A DNA stretch of 64,000 nt from Mycolicibacterium brisbanense (GCF_001570425.1 NZ_BCSX01000035.1:186001-250000), one strand, 5' to 3'. Positions 17,827-26,738 are shown, counted from the stretch's first letter. Notes: generated by a model not told the origin, from the letters alone. Numbers and translations are program-made.

Positions 17827-18678
17827 GTGGGCACATATGCAGTAACCGGATCAGCGTCCGGTATGGGCTGGGAAGTGGCGCAACGGTTACGGGCGGCGGG
17901 TCACAAAGTCATCGGTGTTGATCTCAGAGACAGCGAGATCGTGGCCGACCTGTCGACCGATGGCGGTCGTCGTAGTGCTGTGGGTGAACTACTGACCACT
18001 TCCGGCGGTGTACTTGACGGCGCGGTGCTGGCGGCAGGGCTCGGTCCGATTCCTGGCCGGGAGCGTCTCATCGCGCAGGTCAACTATTTCGGCGTGACTG
18101 AGCTGTTGGATGCGTTGCGTCCGGCCTTGGCGCGCAGCGATCGCGCCAAAGTGGTGGTGATCGCGAGCAATTCGGCAACCACCACGCCGGCGGTACCGAG
18201 GCGGGCAGTGCGGGCGTTCCTGGCCGGTGATGGCGAGAAAGCCCTGCGCGCGGTGCGGTTCTACGGACGGGCTTCCGCTGCGATGATCTATGCCGCCTCC
18301 AAGATCGCAGTTGCTCGATGGGTGCGAAGACAGGCTGTGCGCCCAGACTGGGCGGGTGCGGGTATTCGACTCAACGCCGTGGCACCTGGGGCGGTGACGA
18401 CACCGTTGCTGGCCGAGCAGTTGGCAGATCCAAAGGAAGCCAAGGCGGTCAAATCCTTCCCGGTGCCGGTCGGGGGCTACGGTGACGCCGGGCATCTCGC
18501 GGACTGGATGATGTTCATGCTGTCGGATGCGGCTGACTTCCTCTGTGGAAGCGTTGTTTTCGTTGATGGCGGTTCTGATGCGTACTTCCGTGCGGAGTCC
18601 TGGCCGGCTCCTGTGCCAGCCAGGTCTCTGGCCCGGTATCTGCTGCGCTTTCTCAGCTATCCCCGTTCAGGTGGCTGA
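17827..18678 (+). CDS. 3-alpha-hydroxysteroid dehydrogenase/carbonyl reductase-like SDR
   Basis: A 283-aa SDR with TGSASGMG at 7-14. The VIGVDLRDSEIVADLSTDGGR stretch and the AAGLGP...VNYFGVTELLDALRPAL core closely resemble the 3-alpha-HSD/carbonyl reductase of Comamonas. As in that enzyme, there is a long insertion between the active-site serine region (S114/S116) and Y155-AAS-K159. GTG start at 17827 three bases after the previous stop. It converges with the HsaD-like gene, overlapping it by 26 bases. It suggests reversible oxidation of a steroid-like 3-hydroxyl. Confidence 0.82.
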   Translation: MGTYAVTGSASGMGWEVAQRLRAAGHKVIGVDLRDSEIVADLSTDGGRRSAVGELLTTSGGVLDGAVLAAGLGPIPGRERLIAQVNYFGVTELLDALRPALARSDRAKVVVIASNSATTTPAVPRRAVRAFLAGDGEKALRAVRFYGRASAAMIYAASKIAVARWVRRQAVRPDWAGAGIRLNAVAPGAVTTPLLAEQLADPKEAKAVKSFPVPVGGYGDAGHLADWMMFMLSDAADFLCGSVVFVDGGSDAYFRAESWPAPVPARSLARYLLRFLSYPRSGG

Positions 18679-19534
18679 CGCCGAGGAACGGCAGCACTGT
18701 TCGTTCGAACGCTTCCTTGGCCTCGATCATGACCCAATGCCCACAGTTGGGGAACACGTGTAGTTCGGCGTTCGGGATACTCTTCATGGGTATCAGTGAC
18801 ATGTCCAGCGGGCTCACCCGGTCGTCGCGTCCCCATGTCAGCAAGGTCGGCGCCTGTACCTTGTGCATGATCGCCCACGGCATCGGGGAATCCATCGTGC
18901 GCATCATCTCCATCATCGCCGCGAACGCGGCCTTGCCGTACATCCGCCGTGAGGATTCCAACGTTGCGGGATCTGTGGCCAGCGCCCACCGCTCCTCGAT
19001 GAGGTTCTCGGTGACGAGGTTCGGGTCATACACCATCGAGTTCAGCCAGTCGACCAACTTCGCCCGGGTCGGCTGCTCGGTGAACTCCTGAAGCAGTCGG
19101 ATACCTTCGCTGGGCCCAGGGCTGAAGATGCTCGTGCCGATGCCGCCGATCGTCACCAACCGCCCGACGCGTTCGGGATGGTTGATGGCGAAGTTGACGC
19201 CGACACCGCCGCCCATGGAGTTGCCGATCACGTCGACGCGCTCGAGTCCGAGAGCGTCAGTGAACGCCACCGCGGCCCCTTGCGCGTCGACCATCGGGTG
19301 GCCGCCGAAATCGTCGCTGATCCCGAAACCGGGGAACTCCAGGATCAGGCAGCGGAAGTGCCGGGCGAACACGGCGAGGTTGCCGCGGAAGTTGCGCCAA
19401 CCGGTCACTCCCGGACCGGAGCCATGCAGCATCAGTAACGGCGGACCGTCACCGGCCTCGTGGTAGCGCAGAACTCCTTTCGGGGTGGTGACTTCACGCA
19501 ATGTGTCCTGGTATTCGAACGTCAGCATCGTCAT
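18653..19534 (-). CDS. meta-cleavage product hydrolase, HsaD/BphD-like
   Basis: A 293-aa alpha/beta-hydrolase that would cut the C-C bond of the ring-fission product made by an extradiol dioxygenase. It has LHGSGPGVTGWRNF (oxyanion region, about 37-50), the nucleophile in GNSMGGG near residue 105, the acid in GRDDRVSP near 242 and the His in NCGHWVM near 268, all typical of MCP hydrolases. It is transcribed away from the ech-hsaEGF operon across a 219-bp regulatory gap, so both sides are probably controlled together. Confidence 0.92.
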   Translation of the reverse strand: MTMLTFEYQDTLREVTTPKGVLRYHEAGDGPPLLMLHGSGPGVTGWRNFRGNLAVFARHFRCLILEFPGFGISDDFGGHPMVDAQGAAVAFTDALGLERVDVIGNSMGGGVGVNFAINHPERVGRLVTIGGIGTSIFSPGPSEGIRLLQEFTEQPTRAKLVDWLNSMVYDPNLVTENLIEERWALATDPATLESSRRMYGKAAFAAMMEMMRTMDSPMPWAIMHKVQAPTLLTWGRDDRVSPLDMSLIPMKSIPNAELHVFPNCGHWVMIEAKEAFERTVLPFLGVSHLNGDS

Positions 19535-19655
19535 TGAGAGCCCTTTCTAGGTGATACGGATGCGATCACACACGATCCGCGTTGTCCCGCATAGCCCAAG
19601 TGTCGAATGACTGGAACATCGGAAGGTTGAATCGATCGACGCTCGGTTCTGTGTG

Positions 19656-19667
19656 AGTCATATGACT
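19656..19667. promoter_or_regulatory. 12-bp perfect palindrome AGTCATATGACT, putative operator
   Basis: It lies in the 219-bp gap between the divergent HsaD-like gene (start 19534) and the enoyl-CoA hydratase gene (start 19754). It contains the same ATATGACT half-site as the repeats upstream of the IclR gene. This placement suits a site controlling both promoters. Nothing else in the gap looks like a gene. Confidence 0.55.
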
Positions 19668-19753
19668 TCCAGTGAGTGGACGCTGCGGGATGGGGCCAGT
19701 GGTTTCGGCGTGACGATGTGTCTGTTGGGATCTGGGGTCAAGGAGACGGACAG

Positions 19754-20602
19754 TTGCACGACGAGACCGATGTGGTGACGTATCAGGTGCGCGACGGCGT
19801 CGCGGTTGTCACGATGAATCGTCCGCGCTATCGGAATGCCCAGAACTCGGTGATGACATACGCCCTGGATTCGGCGTTCGCGTCAGCCGTCGACGATGAC
19901 GAGGTCGATGTCATCGTGCTGGCCGGAGCCGGTGAGCATTTCAGCGCGGGTCATGATCTGGGCACTCCTGGACGTGATCACCACGTTCACTACGACAACC
20001 GTGCGGTGCTTTGGTGGGATCACCTCGAGAGGTCTGGCGGGGACCAACGGTTCGCTCGCGAGATGGAGGTCTATCTCGGGATGTGCCGGCGATGGCGGGA
20101 GATTCCGAAGCCGACCATCGCCATGATTCAGGGTGCCTGCATCGCCGGGGGCCTGATGCTGGCCTGGGTGTGTGATTTGATCGTGGCGTCGGACGACGCA
20201 TTCTTCTCGGATCCGGTTGTGCAGATGGGGATTCCGGGAGTGGAGTACTTCGCCCACCCCTGGATGGTGGGGTCGCGTTTTGCCAAAGAGCTTCTGTTCA
20301 CCGGTGATCGGTTCAGCGCTCAGCGTGCGTACGAGGTCGGCATGGTCAACCGGGTCGTGTCTCGTGATGATCTGGAGCGCACGACATTCGCATTGGCCTC
20401 ACGAATCGCATCGATGCCGCGGTTTGGACTGTCGTTGACCAAGAAGGCGGTCAACCAGTGTGAGGACCAGATGGGAATGCGCAACGGAATGGATTCGGTC
20501 TTCGGGCTCCACCACTTCGCACACGCACACAATGCCGAAGTCGCAGCAGATTCCCTGGGGGGCATGGACATCAAGGCCATGGTGGAGCGACACCGTGCTT
20601 AG
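19754..20602 (+). CDS. enoyl-CoA hydratase/isomerase family protein
   Basis: A crotonase-fold protein of about 282 aa. It has the CoA-binding GEHFSAGHDLG oxyanion segment, AMIQGACIAGGLMLAWVCDLIVASDDAFFSDP and a FTGDRFSAQRAYEVGMVNRVV tail. The best start is TTG at 19754, eight bases after an AGGAG (19741-19745); longer in-frame starts from 19676 lack a ribosome site and read into the promoter. It heads the operon with hsaE, hsaG and hsaF, overlapping hsaE by eight bases. Probably hydrates a CoA ester formed from the opened ring or side chain. Confidence 0.88.
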   Translation: MHDETDVVTYQVRDGVAVVTMNRPRYRNAQNSVMTYALDSAFASAVDDDEVDVIVLAGAGEHFSAGHDLGTPGRDHHVHYDNRAVLWWDHLERSGGDQRFAREMEVYLGMCRRWREIPKPTIAMIQGACIAGGLMLAWVCDLIVASDDAFFSDPVVQMGIPGVEYFAHPWMVGSRFAKELLFTGDRFSAQRAYEVGMVNRVVSRDDLERTTFALASRIASMPRFGLSLTKKAVNQCEDQMGMRNGMDSVFGLHHFAHAHNAEVAADSLGGMDIKAMVERHRA

Positions 20603-21380
20603 TGTCGAGGTTCGTGATCAGCTGGCTGCAGACCTGGCTCAGGCTGAGCGCAGCCAGGTTCCGACGACCCCGTTGACTGATCGGTATGGCGAGATTGATG
20701 TGGTGGATGCCTACGAGATCCAGCTGATCAACATCCGGGCGCGGGTGGCCGAGGGCGCCAAGGTGATCGGCCACAAGGTCGGCCTGTCCAGCAAGGCGAT
20801 GCAGGACATGATGGGCGTCGACGAGCCGGATTACGGGCATCTGCTCGATGTGATGCAGGTTTTCGAGGATGTGCCGGTGAAGTCGTCGAAGTACCTCTAT
20901 CCGCGGGTGGAGGTGGAGGTGGGGTTCATCTTGGCCGACGATCTGCCGGGGGCGGGGTGCACCGAGGAGGATGTGCTGGCCGCGACGGCGGCGTTCGCGC
21001 CTGCGATCGAGTTGATCGACACCCGGATCACCAATTGGCAGATCAAGTTGTGCGACACCATCGCTGACAACGCGTCGTCGGCGGGATGGGTGCTCGGTGA
21101 GGCGCGGGTGTCGCCCAAGGATGTGGATATCCGGGCCATCGATGCGGTGTTGACCAACCGCGGTGAGGTGGTCGCCGAGGGGCGTAGTGATGCGGTGCTG
21201 GGCAATCCGGTGACCGCGGTGGCCTGGTTGGCCCGCAAGGTGGAGAGTTTCGGTGTGCGTCTGAAGGCCGGTGACATTGTGTTGCCGGGGTCGTGCACGC
21301 GTGCGATAGATGCACCTGCGGGCAGCGATTTCGTCGCCGACTTCGCCGGGTTAGGTTCAGTAAGACTGAGTTTCGAATAA
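20595..21380 (+). CDS. hsaE: 2-hydroxypenta/hexa-2,4-dienoate hydratase
   Basis: A 261-aa member of the 2-keto-4-pentenoate hydratase family (MhpD/HsaE), which adds water to the dienol acid released by the C-C hydrolase. Recognisable stretches are GHKVGLSSKAMQDMMGVDEPDYGHL, VEVEVGFILADDL, the metal-site AIELIDTRI and LGNPVTAVAWLARK. GTG at 20595 gives the usual N terminus. The order hydratase - acylating dehydrogenase - aldolase is the standard lower meta-cleavage block. Paralogues in the main steroid cluster would be expected elsewhere in the genome, so the symbol denotes family, not locus. Confidence 0.93.
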   Translation: MLSVEVRDQLAADLAQAERSQVPTTPLTDRYGEIDVVDAYEIQLINIRARVAEGAKVIGHKVGLSSKAMQDMMGVDEPDYGHLLDVMQVFEDVPVKSSKYLYPRVEVEVGFILADDLPGAGCTEEDVLAATAAFAPAIELIDTRITNWQIKLCDTIADNASSAGWVLGEARVSPKDVDIRAIDAVLTNRGEVVAEGRSDAVLGNPVTAVAWLARKVESFGVRLKAGDIVLPGSCTRAIDAPAGSDFVADFAGLGSVRLSFE

Positions 21381-21391
21381 GGGAGCCGAAT

Positions 21392-22306
21392 ATGGCTGAG
21401 AAAGCGTCAGTTGCCATCGTCGGGTCGGGCAACATCAGCACCGACCTGCTGTACAAATTGCTGCGTTCGGAATGGCTGGAGCCGCGCTGGATGATCGGTA
21501 TCGACCCGCAGTCCGAAGGCCTGGCGCGAGCGCGCAAGCTCGGTTTGGAAACCAGTCACGAGGGCGTGGATTGGCTTCTGGCCCAAGACGAGAAGCCTGA
21601 TCTGGTGTTCGAGGCCACCAGTGCTTATGTGCATCGCGACGCCGCACCCCGCTACGCCGAGGCCGGCATCCGGGCCATCGACCTCACCCCGGCCGCCGTA
21701 GGCCCCGGTGTTATCCCGCCGGCAAACCTGCGCGCACATCTGGACGCACCGAACGTCAACATGGTGACCTGTGGCGGGCAGGCGACCATCCCCATGGTGT
21801 ATGCGGTGTCGCGTGTGGTGGAGGTGCCGTATGCCGAGATCGTGGCATCGGTGTCGTCTGCCTCGGCGGGCCCGGGAACCCGGGCCAACATCGACGAATT
21901 CACCAAGACCACCAGTGCGGGTGTGCGTGATATCGGTGGGGCCCGCAAGGGTAAGGCGATCATCATCCTCAACCCGGCGGAGCCGCCGATGATCATGCGC
22001 GACACCATCTTCTGCGCGATTCCCGAGGATGCGGATCATGGCGCGATCACGGCGTCGATCAAGGATGTGGTGGCCGAGGTGCAGACGTACGTGCCGGGCT
22101 ACCGGCTGCTCAACGAGCCGCAGTTCGACGAGCCGTCGGTGGTCAACGGGGGCAACCACCTCGTCACCATTTTCGTGGAAGTGGAGGGTGCGGGTGACTA
22201 TTTGCCGCCCTACGCTGGAAACCTGGACATCATGACCGCGGCGGCGACCAAGGTCGGCGAAGAGATCGCCAAAGAGTCGCTCAGCGTCGAGGAGGCAGTC
22301 CGATGA
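21392..22306 (+). CDS. hsaG: acylating acetaldehyde/propanal dehydrogenase
   Basis: A 304-aa NAD-dependent enzyme that oxidises the aldehyde released by the aldolase to acetyl- or propionyl-CoA. It shows the NAD motif VAIVGSGNISTDLL, catalytic Cys in NMVTCGGQATIP, SVSSASAGPGTRANIDEFT and VVNGGNHLVTIFVEVEG. A GGGAG ribosome site lies seven bases before the ATG. It overlaps the aldolase gene (ATGA), consistent with the known physical complex that channels the aldehyde between the two. Confidence 0.96.
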   Translation: MAEKASVAIVGSGNISTDLLYKLLRSEWLEPRWMIGIDPQSEGLARARKLGLETSHEGVDWLLAQDEKPDLVFEATSAYVHRDAAPRYAEAGIRAIDLTPAAVGPGVIPPANLRAHLDAPNVNMVTCGGQATIPMVYAVSRVVEVPYAEIVASVSSASAGPGTRANIDEFTKTTSAGVRDIGGARKGKAIIILNPAEPPMIMRDTIFCAIPEDADHGAITASIKDVVAEVQTYVPGYRLLNEPQFDEPSVVNGGNHLVTIFVEVEGAGDYLPPYAGNLDIMTAAATKVGEEIAKESLSVEEAVR

Positions 22307-23349
22307 CCGCTGACATTTTCTTCAACCCGGTGTGGGACGTCCGGATGACCGATACGTCGTTGCGTGACGGGTCGCATCACAAGCGTCATCAGTTCACCAA
22401 GGACGAGGTCGGTGCGATCGTCGCGGCGCTGGACGCTGCGGGGGTGCCGGTCATCGAGGTGACCCACGGTGACGGGTTGGGCGGTTCGAGCTTCAACTAC
22501 GGGTTTTCCAAGACCCCTGAGCAGGAGCTGATCAAGCTGGCCGCCGAGACGGCCAAGGACGCCAAGATCGCCTTTTTGATGTTGCCGGGGGTGGGCACCA
22601 AGGAAGACATCAAGGAAGCCCAGAACAACGGTGGGTCGATCTGCCGGATCGCGACGCACTGCACCGAGGCCGACGTGTCGATCCAGCATTTCGGGTTGGC
22701 TCGTGAGCTGGGTCTGGAGACGGTGGGGTTTTTGATGATGAGCCACACGATCAGCCCGGAGAAGCTCGCCGCGCAGGCCCGCATCATGGCCGACGCCGGA
22801 TGCCAGTGTGTGTACGTGGTGGATTCCGCCGGTGCGCTGGTTTTGGATGGGGTGGCTGATCGGGTGGCGGCGTTGGTCGCCGAACTCGGTAGCGACGCGC
22901 AGGTCGGTTTCCATGGGCATGAGAACCTCGGTCTGGGTGTGGCCAACTCGATTGAGGCGGTGCGTGCGGGTGCCAAGCAGATCGACGGGTCGTGCCGCCG
23001 GTTCGGGGCAGGGGCGGGTAACGCGCCGGTCGAGGCGCTCATCGGGGTGTTCGACAAGATCGGTGTGAAGACCGGGATCGATTTCTTCGATATCGCCGAT
23101 GCTGCCGAAGAGGTTGTCGCACCGGCGATGCCGGCTGAATGCCTGCTCGATCGCAACGCGCTGATCATGGGCTACTCGGGTGTGTATTCCAGCTTCCTCA
23201 AGCACGCCATCCGCCAGTCCGAGCGCTACGGGGTGCCCGCGCACCAGCTGCTGCACCGGGCCGGGCAGCGCAAGCTGATCGGCGGCCAGGAAGACCAACT
23301 CATCGACATCGCCCTGGAAATCAAACGCGAACAGGAAGCCACCCGGTAG
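22303..23349 (+). CDS. hsaF: 4-hydroxy-2-oxovalerate/oxohexanoate aldolase
   Basis: A 348-aa DmpG-type HMGL-like TIM-barrel aldolase, Mn2+ dependent, releasing pyruvate and an aldehyde. MTDTSLRDGSHHKRHQFT (catalytic Arg/Asp/His region), THGDGLGGSSFNYG, VGFHGHENLGLGVANS (metal-binding HxH) and the C-terminal communication domain with GYSGVYSSFLKHAIRQSERYG are all intact. Near full identity to characterised HsaF proteins from memory. Last gene of the island operon. Confidence 0.96.
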   Translation: MTADIFFNPVWDVRMTDTSLRDGSHHKRHQFTKDEVGAIVAALDAAGVPVIEVTHGDGLGGSSFNYGFSKTPEQELIKLAAETAKDAKIAFLMLPGVGTKEDIKEAQNNGGSICRIATHCTEADVSIQHFGLARELGLETVGFLMMSHTISPEKLAAQARIMADAGCQCVYVVDSAGALVLDGVADRVAALVAELGSDAQVGFHGHENLGLGVANSIEAVRAGAKQIDGSCRRFGAGAGNAPVEALIGVFDKIGVKTGIDFFDIADAAEEVVAPAMPAECLLDRNALIMGYSGVYSSFLKHAIRQSERYGVPAHQLLHRAGQRKLIGGQEDQLIDIALEIKREQEATR

Positions 23350-23397
23350 AAGCGCTGAGGCCCAAATTCGGCACCAGGCACCGCTCGACTACTTATG

Positions 23398-23411
23398 CGA
23401 ACATATGTTCG
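23398..23411. promoter_or_regulatory. LexA SOS box of dnaE2
   Basis: CGAACATATGTTCG is a perfect palindrome matching the mycobacterial SOS box CGAAC-N4-GTTCG. It ends 13 bases before the GTG start of dnaE2, so bound LexA should block the promoter. DNA-damage control of dnaE2 is established in mycobacteria. Confidence 0.93.
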
Positions 23412-23424
23412 ATAGACTGGCGGG

Positions 23425-26400
23425 GTGGGTTGGCACAACGGGCCGCCGAGCTGGGCCGAGATGGAGCGGGTCCTCTCGGGTCGGATGCCTCGGCCCGCCG
23501 AGGAAGGCAAACCGCGGCGGTCCGGCCTCCCGCTGGAAGAGTCCGGCGACGGCGGCGACAGCCCGGCCTGGTCACGGAAGCGCGGGGTCTATCAACCGCC
23601 CGAGGTGTCCCGCGCGCCCGGCGCGGTGTCCTATGCCGAACTGCACGCACATTCGGCATACAGCTTCCTCGACGGCGCCAGCACCCCGGAGGAGATGGTC
23701 GAGGAGGCGGCCCGGCTGAATCTGCGGGCCATCGCGTTGACCGACCATGACGGGCTCTACGGGGTGGTGCGGTTCGCCGAGGCCGCACGGGAACTCGACG
23801 TGGCCACGGTGTTCGGCGCCGAGTTGTCGTTGGGCAACACGCCGCGCACCGATGTCCCTGACCCGCCCGGCCCGCATCTGCTGGTGCTGGCCCGGGGGCC
23901 CGAAGGCTACCGGCGGTTGTCCCGGGAGATCGCCAGGGCGCACCTGGCCGGCGGTGAGAAGGGAAAGCCGCGCTACGACCTCGATACGCTCACCGAGGCG
24001 TCCGGCGGGCACTGGCACATCCTCACCGGCTGCCGCAAAGGCCATGTCCGCCAAGCATTGTCCGAAGGTGGTCCGGAGGCTGCCGAGCGGGCGCTGGCCG
24101 ACCTGGTGGACCGGTTCGGTCAGAGCCGGGTCAGCGTCGAACTCACTCACCACGGGCAGCCGTGCGACGACGAACGCAATGCCGCGCTGGCAGACCTGGC
24201 GCCGCGGTTCGGGGTGAACATCGTCGCGACCACGGGTGCGCACTTCGCCGCGCCCTCCCGCGGTCGCCTCGCCATGGCCATGGCGGCGATCCGGGCGCGT
24301 AACTCGATGGAGGCCGCGGCCGGCTGGCTGGCACCGTTGGGCGGGGCGCACCTGCGTTCGGGGGAGGAGATGGCACAGCTGTTCGGTTCCGAAATCGTCG
24401 CGGCAGCAGCGGATCTGGGTGACCAGTGCGCGTTCCGGCTGGAACTCATCGCCCCGCAGTTGCCGCCTTTCGACGTTCCGGACGGGCACACCGAGGACAC
24501 CTGGCTGCGGCACCTGGTCATGGCGGGTGCGGCCGAACGGTACGGGCCACCTGCGCAGGCGCCCGCAGCCTATGCGCAGATCGAGCATGAGCTGAAAATC
24601 ATCGAGCAGCTGACGTTTCCGGGGTATTTCCTGGTGGTGCACGACATCACCCGGTTCTGCCGGGAGAACAACATCCTGGCCCAGGGCAGGGGATCGGCGG
24701 CCAATTCGGCGGTGTGTTATGCGCTCAAGGTCACCAATGTCGACCCGATCAAGAACGAGCTGCTGTTCGAGCGGTTCCTGTCCCCGGCCCGCGACGGCCC
24801 GCCCGACATCGACATCGACATCGAATCGGACCTGCGCGAGAACGTCATCCAGTACGTCTACGAACGTTACGGCCGGGATTACGCCGCCCAGGTCGCCAAC
24901 GTCATCACCTACCGTGGGCGCAGTTCGGTGCGGGACATGGCCCGCGCGTTCGGATTCTCCCAAGGCCAGCAGGACGCCTGGAGCAAGCAGATCAGCCGGT
25001 GGAACGGCAAGGTCGACTCACCCGAGGTCGAGGACATCCCGGAGCAGGTGATCGACCTGGCCACCCAGATCGCGAACCTGCCCCGGCACATGGGGATCCA
25101 CTCCGGCGGCATGGTGATCTGCGACCGCCCCATCGCCGACGTGTGCCCCGTGGAATGGGCCCGCATGGCCAATCGTAGTGTCCTGCAATGGGACAAGGAC
25201 GACTGTGCGGCCATCGGCCTGGTGAAGTTCGACCTGCTCGGGTTGGGCATGCTCTCGGCGCTGCACTATGCGATCGATCTGGTGGCCGAACACAAGGGCA
25301 TCACGGTTGATCTGGCCAAGCTGGACCTGAGCGAGTCCGCGGTCTACGAGATGCTGCAGAAGGCCGATTCGGTCGGGGTGTTCCAGGTCGAGTCACGGGC
25401 TCAGATGGCGACGCTGCCGCGACTGAAACCGCGCGAGTTCTACGACCTGGTGGTCGAAGTGGCCCTGATCCGTCCCGGCCCGATCCAGGGCGGCTCGGTG
25501 CACCCCTACATCCGGCGGCGCAACAAGATGGAAAAGGTCACCTACGACCATGATTCGATGAAGCCCGCGCTGGAAAAGACCCTGGGCATTCCACTGTTCC
25601 AGGAGCAACTCATGCAGCTGGCCGTCGACTGCGCGGGTTTCTCGGCGGCCGAGGCGGACCAGTTGCGCCGGGCCATGGGATCCAAACGCTCCACCGAGAA
25701 GATGCGCAGGCTGCGTTCGCGCTTCTACGACGGCATGCGGGAGAAACACGGCATCACCGGTGAGGTGGCCGACCGGATCTACGACAAGCTGGAGGCCTTC
25801 GCCAACTTCGGTTTCCCGGAAAGCCATTCGCTGAGCTTCGCGTCGTTGGTGTTCTACTCGTCGTGGTTCAAGCTGCACCACCCTGCGGCGTTCTGCGCGG
25901 CGCTGCTGCGGGCGCAGCCCATGGGGTTCTACTCACCGCAGTCGCTGGTCGCCGATGCCCGACGGCACGGGGTGACGGTGCACGGGCCTGACGTCAACGC
26001 CAGCCTGGCCTACGCCACATGCGAGAACCGCGGGCTGGAGGTTCGGCTCGGGCTCGGCAGTGTCCGGCACATCGGCGATGAGCTGGCGCAGCGCATCGTC
26101 GACGAGCGGGATGCCAACGGGCCGTTCGCAACTCTGCTCGATCTGACCGGCCGGATTCAGCTGAGCATCCCGCAGACCGAGGCACTGGCCACCGCGGGCG
26201 CGCTGGGGTGTTTCGGGATCACCCGACGGGAGGCGCTGTGGGCAGCGGGCGCGGCCGCCACTCAGCGTCCGGACCGCCTGCCCGGGGTGGGGTCGTCATC
26301 GCACATCCCGACACTGCCCGGGATGACCGATCTGGAACTGGCCGCCGCCGACGTGTGGGCCACCGGTGTCTCGCCGGACAGTTATCCCACCCAGTTCCTG

Positions 26401-26736
26401 CGGGAAGACCTCGAGGCATTGGGTGTCGTGCCCGCGAGCAGGCTGCTGGAGATTCCGGACGGGACCCGAATCCTGGTGGCGGGTGCGGTGACTCACCGCC
26501 AACGGCCGGCGACCGCGCAGGGCGTCACCTTCGTCAACCTGGAAGACGAGACCGGCATGGTCAACGTGCTGTGCGCGCCGGGGGTGTGGGCGCGCCACCG
26601 CAAGTTGGCACAGACGGCCTCGGCGCTGGTCATCAGGGGCATCGTGCAGAACGCCAGCGGCGCGGTCACCGTACTGGCCGACCGGATGAGCCCCGTCGAC
26701 CTCAAGGTGGCGTCCCGCTCCCGGGACTTCCGCTGA
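23425..26736 (+). CDS. dnaE2: error-prone DNA polymerase III alpha subunit DnaE2
   Basis: A 1103-aa C-family polymerase responsible for damage-induced mutagenesis together with ImuA' and ImuB. The PHP domain begins AELHAHSAYSFLDGASTPEE near residue 70. The polymerase core carries the catalytic acidic run PDIDIDIESD near 458. The C terminus has an OB-fold (TAQGVTFVNLEDETGMVNVL) but lacks the tau-binding extension of DnaE1, as usual for DnaE2. The GTG at 23425 gives the conserved MGWHNGPPSWAEMERVL start. No partner imuA'/imuB is present here. The region downstream follows the Rv3370c neighbourhood order of M. tuberculosis. Confidence 0.97.
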   Translation: MGWHNGPPSWAEMERVLSGRMPRPAEEGKPRRSGLPLEESGDGGDSPAWSRKRGVYQPPEVSRAPGAVSYAELHAHSAYSFLDGASTPEEMVEEAARLNLRAIALTDHDGLYGVVRFAEAARELDVATVFGAELSLGNTPRTDVPDPPGPHLLVLARGPEGYRRLSREIARAHLAGGEKGKPRYDLDTLTEASGGHWHILTGCRKGHVRQALSEGGPEAAERALADLVDRFGQSRVSVELTHHGQPCDDERNAALADLAPRFGVNIVATTGAHFAAPSRGRLAMAMAAIRARNSMEAAAGWLAPLGGAHLRSGEEMAQLFGSEIVAAAADLGDQCAFRLELIAPQLPPFDVPDGHTEDTWLRHLVMAGAAERYGPPAQAPAAYAQIEHELKIIEQLTFPGYFLVVHDITRFCRENNILAQGRGSAANSAVCYALKVTNVDPIKNELLFERFLSPARDGPPDIDIDIESDLRENVIQYVYERYGRDYAAQVANVITYRGRSSVRDMARAFGFSQGQQDAWSKQISRWNGKVDSPEVEDIPEQVIDLATQIANLPRHMGIHSGGMVICDRPIADVCPVEWARMANRSVLQWDKDDCAAIGLVKFDLLGLGMLSALHYAIDLVAEHKGITVDLAKLDLSESAVYEMLQKADSVGVFQVESRAQMATLPRLKPREFYDLVVEVALIRPGPIQGGSVHPYIRRRNKMEKVTYDHDSMKPALEKTLGIPLFQEQLMQLAVDCAGFSAAEADQLRRAMGSKRSTEKMRRLRSRFYDGMREKHGITGEVADRIYDKLEAFANFGFPESHSLSFASLVFYSSWFKLHHPAAFCAALLRAQPMGFYSPQSLVADARRHGVTVHGPDVNASLAYATCENRGLEVRLGLGSVRHIGDELAQRIVDERDANGPFATLLDLTGRIQLSIPQTEALATAGALGCFGITRREALWAAGAAATQRPDRLPGVGSSSHIPTLPGMTDLELAAADVWATGVSPDSYPTQFLREDLEALGVVPASRLLEIPDGTRILVAGAVTHRQRPATAQGVTFVNLEDETGMVNVLCAPGVWARHRKLAQTASALVIRGIVQNASGAVTVLADRMSPVDLKVASRSRDFR

Positions 26737-26738
26737 CG

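Noticed and set aside
19560..19640. KstR-like operator near the HsaD-like promoter
   Set aside because: Loose AAC...GTT similarity exists, but no sequence fits the TnnAACnnGTTnnA palindrome well enough to claim a site.
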